A DNA stretch of 64,000 nucleotides from Rhea pennata (Eukaryota; Chordata; Aves; Rheiformes; Rheidae), in NCBI RefSeq assembly GCF_028389875.1, contig NC_084702.1:65445582-65509581 (forward strand), written 5' to 3'. The notes below the pieces were generated by a model. The model was given only the letters and a program-made list of their open reading frames with translations. It had not been told where the DNA came from and did not search any database. Shown in pieces: positions 35,641-50,004 of this stretch. The number at the start of each line of letters is the position of its first letter. Within the stretch, counting starts at the first letter, position 1. The position numbers and the translations under genes are program-made.

Positions 35641-38071
35641 AGAGGACTGTACAGATTTATAAAGCAGGTGGCAGTTGCAGTTCTATCTTCATTGATTCAA
35701 AGATCTCGGAAGGTTTGGGGTATATTCACTTAGAAAAAGTAATGCAGGCAGTTCCACTTCAGAGCACTCATCACAGCATGCCACCAGTTTAAAAAAGGAA
35801 GAACAAAACCTACCTTTCCAGTACTGGAGGAAAAGCATATTGTGATTGCCCAAACTACTGTTGAGAATAAGACAAGCGAAAAATTACTAAGAGTATTTGG
35901 GACAGTGTAATCATAGCCTTTATTACCTCTGAGAGTGAGAGAGTTGGCAGGAAAAGCTGCGGTTTTGTTTAAACACTTCTGAGCAGTTCTTCCTAAAGTG
36001 AAACAAACATGTTTAATGAACACACACAGGTCAGTTGGGAGCAGAAAAATATGAAATATAGTAAAGATGGTTTATATAGGCCTCAATTGAAAGTCAATAT
36101 TGAGGAATCCTCATAAAAACTAACCCTACTAGTAAGTTAGTGGTAAGTGGATCAGCTGGAATCAGATGAGGTATTTGTTCAAGATATCATATAATTTATT
36201 TGTTTTATATTGACATTTGGTATTATACTTAAGTATGTGACTGTGAATATTACACCTAGTTTCATAATATAAGCCTTCCATTTCAACATTTGACCACGAA
36301 CCAAGGATGTGACTTTAAGCTGCTCACAGTAATTAAGATTGGATACACATGTATCTTATAAGTCCCAGCTGGTCCAGTTGGCTCAAGAGGCTTACAAGGC
36401 CACAGAGACAATACATAGCCTGTCGTTCATGGACAGAAGAATGGGCTGTGGCGCAGGTCTGATATTCTGCTCTGTCAAAAGTCGAGAATGGGAATGGCTA
36501 GCACTTCTGCCGCCTGATATGAAGTCCACCTATGGACTTGAAGATATAAAAGAAAACAGAGAAAAAGCATCTAATTTATTGCCTGGAGCTGCCACAGCTC
36601 CTGAAAAGAAGATGTCGTACATATTTCCATGATGGGGAAAAAGTGGCACAGCCTCTCGTGATATCCAAATGGACAGGAGTTGAATTAACTGTTCCTTTTC
36701 ACAAAGAAACAAATGGAAAAATGGGCAACTGCTCCCAGTGCAATAGCCACAGGAGAGGTCTGAGTTATCTGTTTTGCCTGCGGAGGTTGAAACCAGAAGC
36801 AGCTCTAGCAGCTTGAAATAACTGAGCCTTGGGGAATGCCATCACCAGAGGCAGTGGCCCAACTGCTCTGGGCAGCTACTGTGCTGACATCTTTGGACAG
36901 CTTCAGTGAACCGTGTGATTGCACAGCACAGTGTGGCACTTTATTAAAGACTCCCAGTTAGAGTACTCAAGAACTTAGCAATACATCCAGAATTTTAAAT
37001 CCTGTGCTTTGCTAGTTGTGTTTTGCTTTAAGTTGTGTTTTGTGTTAAGTTGAGAAAATCAGATAAAGGAAATGGTATATTTAAGAAGTAGTGATATAAG
37101 CTATTTAGAACTGCAGTGATTAATGACACTTCTTGGTGAGACCTAAGCCGCTGAGTGAGGCAGACTTACCTCTGTCAGGCTTCCTAGCTCTGAGTGGTTT
37201 CTGAACACTGAGCAGACTCAGCAGCGGTCTCTGAGATCATGGAGTTAGGTCCTGTAGCTCTACTGCCCTATGGTGCTCCTTGTTTTCTAGAAAAGACTAT
37301 GAGGTCTACTGGCATCTGGTCCCAAGTGGCCCAGGACCTATGTGTCAGGCTTCCTGAGGTTTTATCCAGGGTACCCACAAGAAGTAAAGGAGTTGATCCT
37401 CTATCTCCATCACTACATGGCTGTGCTAAGGGCTTTCTGCCCCAAGTACAGAAAGCAGGCCCTCACGCATTTAAGAATATCTGCTTTCATGTAACTTCTT
37501 TAAATAACCCTGTGCAATGGAAATGTAGCTTCCATCCAGAGCTGATGTGAATTTCTGAGGAGTGCACCAAAATGCCAGTTGTGTCAGCACAGCTGCAGGT
37601 GACATAATTAGTCAGCATGTGGCAGGCTGCAAAATAAACAGCTGGAATTTGGGGTCAAGTTCTGGCCTCTGGTTGTCCATTTTGCTTAATAGTCATGGTG
37701 AGGTGAAAAATCACAGGTCAGAGACTGCTCTCATTACTCAGTGTGGATGAGGCCACTTTGCACAGGTTTGCACAGATATGCCAGGACACTTGCCCTTAGG
37801 CCAGAGACCCTTCTGGCTGTTATCTGCCTAAACCTTCCACGTGTCTGATATCACTCACATGTCTGTGAGAGGCTGGACGGACTCTAGATCAGTACTAAAG
37901 AGCTGCTGTACCTTTACAGAACGTTCTGGTTAACAGCAGCCCTCCAAAATTATTTTGGTGCTGTCTACCAGCTGTCCAGTTCTGGTGCTTTCTGCCTAGA
38001 TTTTTTCCTTAGTCCCACAGATCCCTGGAATTTAAACTATTCTGCCGTCTTTCATCCCCATGTATTGATCC

Positions 38072-38101
38072 CATAAATCTCACTGTCTTGTGAGATTTAT
38101 G
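38072..38101. repeat. Perfect 12-bp inverted repeat, 6-nt loop
   Basis: CATAAATCTCAC, loop TGTCTT, then the exact reverse complement. The right arm is followed by a direct repeat of GAGATTTATG (to 38110), suggesting local duplication or template switching. Confidence 0.9.
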
Positions 38102-39116
38102 AGATTTATGCTGTCATATTTGTTATTGTAATGAGTCAATGATGACCATCCTTAAATTGTACATATTAACTGCCAGATAAAATATTTAAGCAATTTTCTT
38201 AAGCAAGACTCTTGCTTTGAGGCCAGGGTAGCAATGGATCAGGAGTGCAAGCTTTGCCAAAACACACTCTAAAGCTCCAGTATTACACAATGGTGATAAA
38301 GCGTTTATGGGATGATTTTAAATGACGATGATCATCATTTACTTTGTTCAACACATTTATTAAAATTACTATTCAACCATTAACTAGCTGGGTCTCTGGG
38401 ACAGAAAGATAAAGATTCATTTAAACATTAAAATGTTGGAATGAGGCCATAATGATTGAGGAGGAAGAAAAATCCTATACCTACTAAAATGGCAGTGATG
38501 AGAAATCTTCGAACCCATGGGGTTATTAAGATGTCTAATAGGTGCTCGTTTTTCAGCTGTATTTTCATTTATTGTGTATCCATGACGATGCTTAATATTT
38601 ATTCTTATTCATGAAGTTCAGAGGCAATCATCTGAAAATGGTCTTTTTTCTCCCCCCTTGGATTGTTTACCAAATTTTAGGTAATTAGAATCTAATGTGG
38701 AGTTTTCTGTTTCCTCCAATTTCCTGCTGCTCAGTACCATCTACTAGGTAGTGGAGGATATAATTATAACTAGAGAGTGCTTGAATGACTTCTGGTAATT
38801 GGAATTTCAGTAAACCCTGCCAGGTCATCTAGCAATATTAGGCAGACATTTAAGTCATTGCTCTCTTGACAATCTTCTGACTTTTTTCAGATTATGAAGT
38901 CATTAGATGAGTCCACATATTTCTTCTACGTGGTAAGGATATCTTCTTTTCAGTTCCTGAGGTACTTGCTATTTTATGCTCCCGTGACTGTTAATACATA
39001 CAGCAGCCCCATAAATCCTGTGGTAATCTTGAAAATACTTGGTTATTTTCCTGAGAATATAGAACTAGACTATATTTCTACCTTATCTGTCTTTTCTGGA
39101 ATGTATTCAAGTTACA

Positions 39117-39152
39117 GTATAAAGGAAGGCTTTATAAAGGAAGCCTTTATAC
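39117..39152. repeat. Inverted and direct repeat cluster (TATAAAGGAAG)
   Basis: GTATAAAGG at the left pairs with CCTTTATAC at the right (9 bp perfect). Inside, TATAAAGGAAG occurs twice in direct orientation and GGCTT/AAGCC forms an alternative stem. This is a compact quasi-palindrome. Confidence 0.85.
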
Positions 39153-41207
39153 AAACATATTTATTAAAATAAATAAATTCTTTTAAAGATTATCAATAAA
39201 ATAAGTACAATTCTGTCCTTATATGGCCTAAGGGATCTCCATTCATGACATTATCTGATTTGATGTTGGCACATCTTGGTCTCAGTTTTACTGCACTCTT
39301 TTGTAATTCCTGCCTTGAGAGGCTTGAGTTCAGATTCATGAAAACTCATGGTCCTTGGCTGACCATGGGGGAGCTTCCCGCAGGGGAAGCTGCCTGGGGC
39401 TTTCCGTAATTCTGCCATCACACATCTCCCAGCTGCTTTTCTGCTTGACTCTTGGGAGAGGTACTGAGGCCCATGGTGACTCTTGCATGGTAAGGCTTTT
39501 CACTCATTTCGACAGCAATCCTGTTTGCATCAAGGACATGGTTGCACATCAAAATAAAAGGGCAACAGAGGCACGAATGAGGTGGGTTTAACCTTTCTAG
39601 CAGGGAGATGAGGTGGCTTCAGTGTGACACAGCCTTCTGGGGACGCTGGGTACCTTTTCCTATGTCTAGCCTGGGCTGAAAGCCATGCTGCAGTTTCTTT
39701 GTACTTAATTATTATTTCAGCTACCAAGATTAAAATTAGCACACCTGTTTAAACTCAGTTTAAACACCACAGTCATTCTGTGGCCTGCAAAAAGGAAAGA
39801 GAAAAGGCTTTGTGTAATTCATTAATTACTAAAGTTCATTCAGACAGCTATTTCCAACAATGTCAAGCCTTTTTTAGCTTCACCAAAAGTATACTGGCAA
39901 TCAAGAAAACAACATTTAAAAAGCAAAAGCTTTAAACACTTATCTCTACGTTGTGCAGCTGTTTGTACTTTTTCTTTCCAATCAGTTAGGCAAACTTCTT
40001 GTGGTTGGCAGCTAACAAAACCCACTGTGGTAAATGTTTAAGTAATACAGGAGTCACATGTATCACAAAGAAACCTGCAAGTTTAATGCATATCCATTTT
40101 CTGATAATATTATTTGTATGCTGTGTTCTTGCATGTATCTTATATATGCAATATGTATGTCAATAGCTATCAAAGGTAGTAGTTAATATATGTTGACACA
40201 AATACACAATACTTTCAAGCATCTGGTATATAAATAGGATAATTATAACACAATCAGGATGAATAATTTAATTTTTAATGTCTCTTGTCAATGCAAATAC
40301 TTTGTTAAACTTTCTATGATCTAAGAATTAGTACTAATGATTTTGCTGTTTATTTTTTCAATTAATTTCAATTAATATTTAAAGCAAATTGACTAATTGT
40401 GCCTAAATTTCATTCTAATGTTACTCCATGAGTTATTTCAGCTGGTTAGGATAACCAGAGTCCCTTGGTCAGCATAATGGGTAGGCCTATTACAGCTGAC
40501 AAGTAAAAAACAGTTCTCCTTTGGAAGTCTGTTTTTCTTTTTTGCGCTGCAAGTATGCTGAGACATCACTTATGACTTAGAGATGAGACACTATGATCTT
40601 TCTCTCCCTGATGCTACCTAATGCTTTCTTATAGGAAGTTTCCCCTGTGGTCAGTAGTTTGCTCTCCTAAGACATCTGGAACAACAAGCCCAGAAAGTAC
40701 AGCACCGGTAATAGACAGACATTATTCTATAACAAATGGAATTTAGAATAAAAAGGGAGGACTTTGATCTAGCTTAGAGAAGTGTCCTGTGTACTTCAGT
40801 GCTTGCCTGAAGGGTCTGGCCTGTACAGCTGACTAAAAGAGTAACAGCAAGGAAGTTCCTTCCAGTTCTCAATCCTAATATACCCTCTTCATTTGCTTCA
40901 GAGTAAATTGCAGCCCTGAGGCTGCTCTAAATTAATGAAAATTTGACTCTGGTTCCCATGCAGGAGTCTGTGAGAGAAGAGCCATAGGAGACACCTGTGT
41001 AAGTGGGGATTGACCTTCTGGGGCTTGGGGGCTTCCCTAGCAAGGGGGCTGTGGTTGAGTGGTATGTAAGGAGTGTTAATGTTAAGTTACTTGCTTGATT
41101 TTAAAATTTTCCTGTTCTCTGTTGTACGTTTACTGATTTCTCAGAGCTCTGGTCATGTGCATTCTTTTTCAGTTGTAGCAGATGAACTGTGTCCCAGCAT
41201 GAGGACC

Positions 41208-41235
41208 TTTTTTTTTTTTTTTTTTTTTTTTTTTT
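41208..41235. repeat. Poly(T) run, 28 nt
   Basis: An uninterrupted T run without a recognised element on either side. Confidence 0.9.
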
Positions 41236-42345
41236 GAGGAAGGGATGTGTAAAAGCATGTTTATTCTTTCTTGCAAAGTATATATATTCTTTGCTTTGAA
41301 GAAGAAGAAGAGGCTGAGTGAGAGCTAGATGAGATACAAATATGCCATAGAGGAAAAAACATCATTTGTTGTGTAAATAGATAATGGTATAGGAAAGTTC
41401 CATCAAGATTAAAATTAATTATTTTGAAGCCTCTGATCTATTCTAATCCAAGATGATAGATGCAAAAAACATCTTAAAAGAACATTTTTGCCATAAGTTT
41501 GTAAAAAAGTGTGAAGTTTAGCAATATATATATAAAAATAAAAGTAAACAAAGGTATTTGCTTAGAAAAAAAGAGATGTACCTTTAAGAGGAAAGAAGAA
41601 AATCTTTGTGCTTTACACATGCACTAAAACCTGGTCTTAGACAAAGAGCTGAGCTATCCTGAAAAGTTTTGGTGTGTTTTGCAGGCAGATGTTTCCATTT
41701 ATTGGTTTTATTCTCTCAGTAATATCTACTTTTCTAATTCCTCTGTGTAATGCCTATGGCATTTCAGGAAGCTGAATGATAATCTCAGCATCTAAATTTG
41801 ATCTATTTGCTATCTAAATCTGCTATTAATTATGTGTGATAATGTTTGAAGGTTCTGTGACGTTGATGTCAAAAAAATAAGGCTAAACTTTTTGACAAGC
41901 AATCAGTGAAGTTTTAGGTGGCTATACATAGGCCCAACTACCTGTTGGCCCTCGATTTCCTAGCTTCCAGCCAATATGGTCTTGCTGAGGATACAGCAGC
42001 TTTCCCAGTGTGTCTTCACTAGCTCTTCCCAATTCTACTCATTTGGTCCAAATAATGATCTAAGGTAGGTTCGGGACTGCTTGTTTAAGGAAGAATAGTG
42101 AGGTTCTGGGGTTATCCATCGTTCAGAAACCCTGGTTTGGGACAGTGCTAGGAGAATCTTCCTAGAGGATACGTGCAGGTACAGGAAGCCTGTTGTGAGA
42201 AGGCAGCTGTTCTTGATGCAGTGGGAGTGTGACCAACTGATGCTCGGATTACTTTGGAACAAACTTAGGTCCACCAGCTTGCCTGTACTAAATTGCAAAG
42301 ACTTTAATGAAAGGCAACTTGTGCTGTTATTTACCATAAGCATTT

Positions 42346-42393
42346 AAGTCCTTATGTCCTTGGAACCACAAGTCCTTATGTCATTGGATCAAG
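42346..42393. repeat. 24-bp tandem duplication
   Basis: AAGTCCTTATGTCCTTGGA at 42346-42364 recurs at 42370-42388 with one mismatch. The period is 24 bp and there are two copies. Confidence 0.9.
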
Positions 42394-43083
42394 TCTTCCA
42401 CTAGCTGATTAAAGACAAATGCTGTGAATGCATAAAAACATAAGTGCAGCATGTTTGGCCCGAATCAATATGAGTAGATGTTCTGAGAAGTAAAAATACT
42501 ATTTGATGTCTCCTAAACTGCTTTTCAAGGCACATCTTTTCATTAAGGCACTGAATCCTTAATACTGAGCTGCTTTCAAGGTTTAGCCCTCAAATTTCCT
42601 GTTCTCATGCAGTATGTTTGACTGGAAATGAACTAGGCTCCTCTGAAGAGCAGAGGAAGAACTAGGACTCCCCAGTCATTTAGAAGTTTAAGCCAAAAAT
42701 CAAATCCAGTGGAAAAGGAAAAGAGAATAGCTGCCTCACTGAGCCAGGAAATTACCATTGCTGTGTCAGCTTTGGCAGAGTGAACTTTCTTTGGGTTTTC
42801 AGGCGCTGCCCCTCTCATATCAGCAAAATATTAATTTTCATTATCTTTTTCATCATCATTAATCATCTCATTGCTAGTTTCCATTTGACTATTAAATCCT
42901 GATACGAGAAAAAATACCTTGTGTTAAATCAGTGAAAGAGTCACAACAACAAGCAGACAAGCTTTCTAGTTTTTAAATATTCTTTTAGTCTGAAACATGA
43001 AGATGCAAGCTAAGATCAGACTGAGAACAGTTTTGCTTAGAATTTAATATTCATTTACTCTTTTAGAATTTGAGCAGACCTTT

Positions 43084-43115
43084 GCTTGTGAGTTCATAGG
43101 TGAATTCTCACAAGC
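43084..43115. repeat. 9-bp inverted repeat with extended inner pairing
   Basis: GCTTGTGAG and CTCACAAGC flank a 14-nt spacer; TTCA/TGAA can pair further inside with a 2-nt bulge. Confidence 0.8.
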
Positions 43116-43783
43116 TTGAGAATAAGATGATGGCTGGTGTCTGGCAGGGATGCAAAGAGGAGTTACACAAAAAGCTATCTGTGATGTCCTAAAAAAACAC
43201 AGTATTTGACTATATGGTTACACATTATCCTGTATATGTAAGGCTATTATGTGGACGTGTGAGAGAGAACCCCAGAAGAACTGGCAAATTTCAGGAGCCC
43301 AGGTTACAGGCACTCAAATCTACTTTTAAGATTTTAATACTAATTAAACAGGAGGCAGATTAAGATTTAAATCAATAGCATTTAAACCATTTCTTTAAAA
43401 TATTTCAGGAACATTTCATAAAGCACTTCATATTAGAAATGGTCTTTTGGGAACTTTAATAAAAAAACTACCTGAATTTGAATGGCTGATAACTTATCTG
43501 TGATTAACGATGCAAGAGCATTTAATGTCTTTATCTAGGTACCTGCAAAAATTACTTTCCCTGAGCATTGTTGGTCATGATATGAAAACCGTATCAGCTA
43601 AGTATTCATCTTATCAGACTGCATAATGAAGCACAGAGAGCTTTAATTTATCTTTTTATGAGATGATATGTCTACAAAATATAGTGCTTTCAAGTCTGGA
43701 AGAAACCAAGACATTTTGTTACTCCACAGCACAGTGGATGTGCTAATTAGCAGCAATCACACAGTTGAGTAGGCATAATTCCC

Positions 43784-43807
43784 TTTTTTTTTTCCCTTTT
43801 TTTTTTT
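43784..43807. repeat. T-rich pyrimidine tract
   Basis: T10-CCC-T11 within a longer pyrimidine tract. Confidence 0.85.
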
Positions 43808-46800
43808 CCCAGGCTAACTAGCAGACAAAGTTCATTTTGGGCTGCTTCTGTTTCTAGTCCTGGCTAAGGCACTACCCATCCCTGCTTGGCCCTACACTGA
43901 GAACAGACATCCCTCAAACTATTAAAAAGGAACATTAGCGTAAATACTCAGAAGCACATAGTCTCCCAAAAAAATTGGAACCTAAATCTTCAAAGTTACC
44001 ACTTCTTTAACACCAGATTCACTGTGTTCAGTCCGCCTTCCTAGAAGGTAAATATATTTCACAGATCAATCACATAATATCATATAAAATTGGATCTTTT
44101 ATGGATAATTCTGATCTTTCCAACAGATGTTAGTAAACACAAAGTTCTTGTTCCTAGGCATTCATTTAATGTAGGCAAAATATATAGAATTTGGGGAAAA
44201 AAGCAAGGTGCCATCTATAAATGTGGGTTTTTTTGTTTCCTCTCCCCTGCAACTTTTTAAGAGCATAACCAAAAAGTTTTCAGAAAGTGCTGAGAGCTCT
44301 TGAAAGAAAAGACCTTTCTCAGTTGTGCAGGGACAAATGGCATGAATAAGGGATCCTTATTTTCAAAGAGAGTGGAAAGATTTTGGGACTTAAGAGACAG
44401 ACCCTTAGCTGGTATATGTCAACAAAAGCCAGTGGCTTCGACAGAGGTACAGCCCTGTACCTCGTGCCAGTCTCTTATCAGCAATTAATGTCAATCCTAT
44501 TATCTGATAAACAAATATGAAACATGGAAGGTTTAAAACCAAAATGCATACCAGATTCTAACATGGATCTAGACTCATGTTTTCTGATGACCTAGGAGCT
44601 GAAGCTATAACTTTTTGTATTTAATACTTCTGACTCAGAGCAATTTGTACTGTACTATAGAACTCTTAACACATTTTTTCCTCAAGTGTTTAGTAGTTTT
44701 ATTTTTCACAGGACTGAAGGATCTAGTAGCATAGATGTAGGTCTGTTAGTTTGAGTGCAATTAATTAAAACAGTATTAATATTTAAGGAATTTATGTTGT
44801 ATTACCCTATATCAAATAACTGGAAATACAGTGATAGTATAGCAATTAATCTTATGTTTGATTTGAGCAATGGAATGAGTAAAACATTTTCTTAACAGAC
44901 AGTTCTGTTGGTATATGAGATATTATACAGAAACGAAAACTTCAGTTCTGAAGCCAAGTGTCCAGGTAAGAGCAAAGGGGAGGTGAGGGAACACACACAC
45001 ATCAGTAGCTCTCTATTCACTCCTGGAAAAGATAGAAGATGATCAAGCTGTGTGAAGCACAAGCAAGACCTGAATTTGACTTGTTATTCTTGAGGATACT
45101 TTCATAGTAAGACAGCAATGAAGAATGAATGCACGCTTCACAAATGATCCTTGTGACCCAGCCCACATCTCTCAAAGGTTTGTATCAAGCTCTTAGGAAG
45201 ATTCTTTTATTGCATGTCCTCCTTTGAAGTGGTTGGTCTGCAAGTATTTCCTGAAATACAGGTGGATAGATGGGCTTTTCCTCTGTATAATTAAAATGAC
45301 AGTCTGTACTAGTGTCTTCTTTATTTGAATTAGAAAAAGGAAAGAAATAAAAAGCCTTGTGTTTAGCCACATGGAGTTGACATTTTCCCAGCCAGAATTT
45401 CATATCAAGATCTTTAAATCTCTGGATAACCCAGGCAGATTTAAGACAAGGGCATTAAGTGAGATGAGGTTTTGTCTGTCCATCTTACTTAGTTTAAAAT
45501 CAGCCTAGTGCCAGGAGCCAAAACATTATTTCCAGAATGCTGGACACACTCCAACATTTACTGAGGTTACTTGCTTAGGAATAGACTGTATTTAACACAA
45601 GAATCTGTACTTCTTAGCTGAAAATAAGCTTTGCACCTCGCACAACAAATGATCCTAATGTTATGAATAAGTTGTCTTACTGAACACCAGAGGAATAAGG
45701 AGCCCTGGAACTCCTCCAAAGGTCAAAACAGATATGGGCCTTGGGTCTCTCTCGCTTATTAACAACAAACTCTTTGCTCTGCTGCCTGGTGAGTAAAGTC
45801 AAACCACATTCAGATCTAAAAAATGCCCTTAGCTGACTGGCTATAGTCCCAGTCACAGCATACTAATCGATGTTTGCTTTTCACACAGAAATAATGGATA
45901 CAAATAATTTTAACTGTTAGTGGATTGGTTCCTGCTGATAATTGCAAATAAACTGTTTTCAAGCTCAACAAACATTTAAATGCTTAAGGAAAAGTTCAGC
46001 TTGGAGTTGCTCAGTTTTTCATTGGCTCTAGAAAAATCTGTAATCTTGGAAAATTAGTTGTCCATCAACAAACAAAGGAAAAATATAGCAAGGCAATGCA
46101 AGAGAGAAGAATTAGAGTTTATGTATTACTTGTTTTCTGTCGGCTGGTTAAGGCTGGTTACTGTCCAGTCATAAGCTGGAGGAAAAAACCCAGACTTCTG
46201 TCAAGATGGTGATGGTAGACTGAGAGAGAGACACTGAGAGAGATGGTGACACTGGTGACTGTGTTTGGGTATGGACCAGTCTCAAGGATGATCACACACA
46301 TACTTGGGGATGGTCTTGATATTGAGAGGGAATTTGTCTCAGGTAGAATCTTGGTCAGCAAGTTGTGGGATATGTGAGGTGCGTGCTGTTTCCTTCTACT
46401 TTTCTTCTCACAAATCAAGCAAGTGGTCTGTGGTGAAACCACATATTCTGCCAGACAACCTTGCTTGTCACTGTCTCATAACTTTGTGCAACTACAAATC
46501 ATGTGCAAATGAATGGTTCAGCAAATGTCAAGAATTATGAAATGTAAGATGCTGCAGATGTAGATCTGAGTGTATTGCCTATGTTCAGGAGCAGTGCTAA
46601 AAATGTTCCTAAAACCTGTATACAGTCATCTAACAGACATGAAGTTTTCGTCATTCCAAAATTGTGCAGTCATAGCAAATAGGGGTCGTGTTAAAGCACT
46701 GGGGTGCCTTGTGATGCTGTAGATTTTAAATGAGAAAACTTGCACAGGTGGCCACCCAGAAATTCAGTACAAGACACTAGACTCTACTGCTTGAGACCTA

Positions 46801-47683
46801 AACTTATCTCTGTCCTAGAACACATTCTGCAAGATACTTAACTCTTCAGACCCTGTTCTCACAAAACACGTCTCTTCCCACACCACCTGCATCTTCATAG
46901 TTAGACATTGAAATCAATTACTAGCCACTCTCAAGCTACCACTGAGGGGCAACAGAGATCAGTTCTGTAACTGAACGATCACAGTCCTAATCTCAAGGCC
47001 TGCTCAAGACTTGACTTACCCTTGACAACCTGTGGGGCTGAAAAGTCAGCATAAAGCATTTAATTTTGGCAGCTAAAGATTCCCAACAGGCTTAACAGCC
47101 ATATAGACTTACAAACATTTGCTAACTGGCATTGTAAATAGATTTCAAATCATTCAAGCATGTTACTTTACACAATAGAACAAAATTCCTACATGTTGCT
47201 GTAGTGATGAGCTTGGATTGATCATAGGAGTGCCCAGATTCTACATGAACTAAGATCCTCCATGAACATAGATCTCCTTTATCAGCAAGTGCTACTTTAA
47301 AGAGTATAGCTTCCTTCTTTTTTGTTGCTTTGATTTGTTTTTTTCACATGGCTTTAGTTTCTGATAAGAACATGTCTCTCCACCCAAATCTCCAAAGGCA
47401 ATTTCAGCACGTCTGTAAGATTAAACACAAAATGTCAACTAACATCTGTTCGTGTATGAATTCATAAATACAGGAATAATCAATAGCTAACTACACAGAG
47501 TTCTAAATGTCACCACTCTGCACTCATAGCGTTCAAACTTGTAACGGAGGAGCTTGCAAAGACCAAGCCTTTTTGTGCTTGGAACAACTACGATTGTGTG
47601 TGTTGCCAAGAATACTGAAGAGACATTGCCAGTATTGTCATAAGAGACTCACTGATTTGTCAAGTCGTTATTTCTGCATGATG

Positions 47684-47685
<2 letters not shown>

Positions 47686-47714
<29 letters not shown>
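47686..47714. repeat. Poly(A) run, 29 nt
   Basis: An uninterrupted A run ~240 bp left of an old CR1 fragment. No SINE body was recognised upstream. Confidence 0.9.
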
Positions 47715-47718
<4 letters not shown>

Positions 47719-47954
47719 AAACACTTCTAGACAAGTTTCCTTGTAAATCCTACTCAAATTGAAGTTGTTCTCTGAAGAAATACTTTCCAGCCCTTTTGTG
47801 ATTTGGGAACATGGAAAAAATTAATGCTAAACAGCATTAATAGGGATTAAGTTTGTAAAATCAGTAGGCTCAAGTAACGTGAAGTCAGGAAGTCTAATAG
47901 TACTGAACACCTGCCCTGACCCACTCGTGTGTGTGCGCGTGTGTGAATAAATAG

Positions 47955-48220
47955 CAGAAATCCCAGAAGATTGGAAGAATGCTGATGTTACAACAGGGCT
48001 GCAGGATGGTGCTGTAGGCCAGCTAGGGTGAAATCTATCCTAGACAACATAACAAAAAGGTTGTGTGGCATTCATCTTACAAACAATTAAAGATGAAGAA
48101 CATAATTAATCTCAATTACCATTATTTTTTCGTCAAAGAAACCTAATTCTTTAAAGAGACAGGAACTTAGGTTAATAGAAGTAGCTTTATAGATATAATA
48201 TACTTAAAACATTACCTGTG
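47955..48220 (+). mobile_element. Very old CR1 RT fragment
   Basis: The frame at 47955-47985 reads EIPEDWKNADVT, matching the RT segment VPEDWKKANVTP of the younger copy at 15.9 kb. It is followed by a degraded block aligning with the GNYRPVSLTSI...KIMEQ region (48015-48062) and, more doubtfully, by the motif A region (TAGATATAATATACTTAAAA near 48192). Several stops and indels are present. The right end is uncertain. It predates the other copies, judging by divergence. Confidence 0.55.
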
Positions 48221-49982
48221 ACTGTATAATATTCTAACTGAAAGTGTTGCACATTTAATTAAGTAGTAGCCAGCTACTGAAGTGCTTGGAAAGGAATTGT
48301 CAATAAAAAATAATAATAGAACTGGAATATTTCAAACGGAATTTTTCAGGAATCAGATGTCTAAGCTAGAATGCGTTTTTTGTCATGGTTAAAGAAAAAT
48401 ATAAAATTAAAAATAATGGAAATTCAGTCTCGAGAGAAATTGAAAAATTGATTTAGACTTGATTAGAAAATGTAGTTACCTTCAAGAAGAGCAAATAACT
48501 TTTTCTATCATCTCATATAATTGCAGGTCTCAGGTGTACTAAGATGAGACCAGGCAAATTCAAATAAAAATAAGACACACACTTTTAAAGAGCAGATGCT
48601 CAGTCACCAGAGCAACCAGTGAAAAAAGGGACAAATTTCAGCCAAAAATGACTTATATTTTATATAAACACAAGTTACTGGACTCAATACAGAACTGTGT
48701 TAAATATTAATTACCTATGATTTACAAAAACCAGGCTAATGATTCTAACGATCCTTTAGGCTTCAGAATCCGTAACTCTAGTGATCTATTTTCTGTTGCT
48801 ATTCAGACATATCCATTTTTAATGCTATTTTACTGAAAAAGGTAATAACTTATGCAGATCATACTCAATCTTATTTCCTTTTCTCTCACCCTGGCAATTA
48901 AGTTCTTCACACAAATAAAACGATTTCTTTTTATTTATTTCTGAAATGGGGAAAGACAAAACATCTCATTTTGTAGATTCAAGCTCACACAGTCCAGAAG
49001 AAAGGACCTTATAAAGAAATGAGTTTCATTCACTGGCAAAAGGCACTAAATAAGGGTCATTCTCTTATTGACAGAACCAGAATATTTATATTTTCCAGTC
49101 CCAGTTCAACTTTGCTGTTGATTGTACTTCTGATAATTTATGAGTACCTCTTTGCTTCCAGAAAAGCGCAAAGAGTTCTAACAACAAAAATGAAAAAAAT
49201 CATATTAATTGGAAAAGCTGCTCTTTAGTTCTAGAAAAGAAAACATAAATAAAGCTACTACAAAGTGTATTTTACCCTTAGATGCTCTGATCTTTTCTGA
49301 TCAGTTGCTGTGTACTCCCCCCATGATGGTGAACAGCTATTGTATCTTTGCTCTCATAGAAATTGCAAGTGAGTGTCAAGAAAGTTGAAAAGTGTGGGAA
49401 AATATATGCATTGTTAGTCTGACTTTTCTTGTAGAGAGCTGCATTTTGACAGCTTGGTGTCCATAATAATAATTATGTTGGTGCTCAGGAATCCAGGATC
49501 AAAGCCCCGGAAGAGCTTATGCATATAACGACTGCAAAATCATTACAATCCTTTGTAAAAATATTTCCTCAAAGCTTGCCAAGAAAAGCTACATTTATAT
49601 ATTAGAACTTTTTCCAATACTCTTTCCCTTACTTCCAGCTTTTCATTACCATTTTTAATACATAAATTCTATAATACTAGCAGAATTTATATCTTCTATT
49701 AATATTATATGCACATATAGAATATATTTTAATTCAGTATAGTTTGCTGAATATTTAAGCTAATTCTTATATATCCTGACATTAAAACTGACAGTAATGA
49801 GAGGGACAACACATAGACTGATCTGAAAGAAATGACAAGTCAAGCAATATTGTCTTCAACTCAGTATTGTGAAGCATACTAGATTCATCTAATGCACTCT
49901 TAATAGTGATGGTGCAAAGATCAACCCCGGGCCTTCTGCAGCTCCCTGACAGCATCCCATGAGGAGGAATCTAACAGTTCTT

Positions 49983-50004
49983 TGCACTACCTAAGGGTAG
50001 TGCA
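49983..50004. repeat. Perfect 9-bp hairpin, 4-nt loop
   Basis: TGCACTACC, loop TAAG, GGTAGTGCA, followed by five T. It resembles a small stem-loop, but a bacterial-type terminator has no meaning in this context. Confidence 0.85.

Larger units (their letters stand above)
31417..47954. other. Long non-coding interval, no gene recognised
   Basis: Sixteen kilobases without a recognisable exon, transposon ORF or structural RNA. Longest frames: 34973-35326 plus (117 codons), 37239-37550 plus (103), 42035-42343 minus (102), 32532-32837 minus (101). None shows a known domain. Discrete features (CpG-rich patch, hairpins, homopolymers, a 24-bp duplication) are listed separately. A palindrome TATAGGCCTATA lies near 34530. 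Confidence 0.5.

Noticed and set aside
36339..36632. 97-codon plus-strand frame with a fairly protein-like composition
   Set aside because: No family recognised and no splice sites that would make it a convincing exon; chance cannot be excluded.
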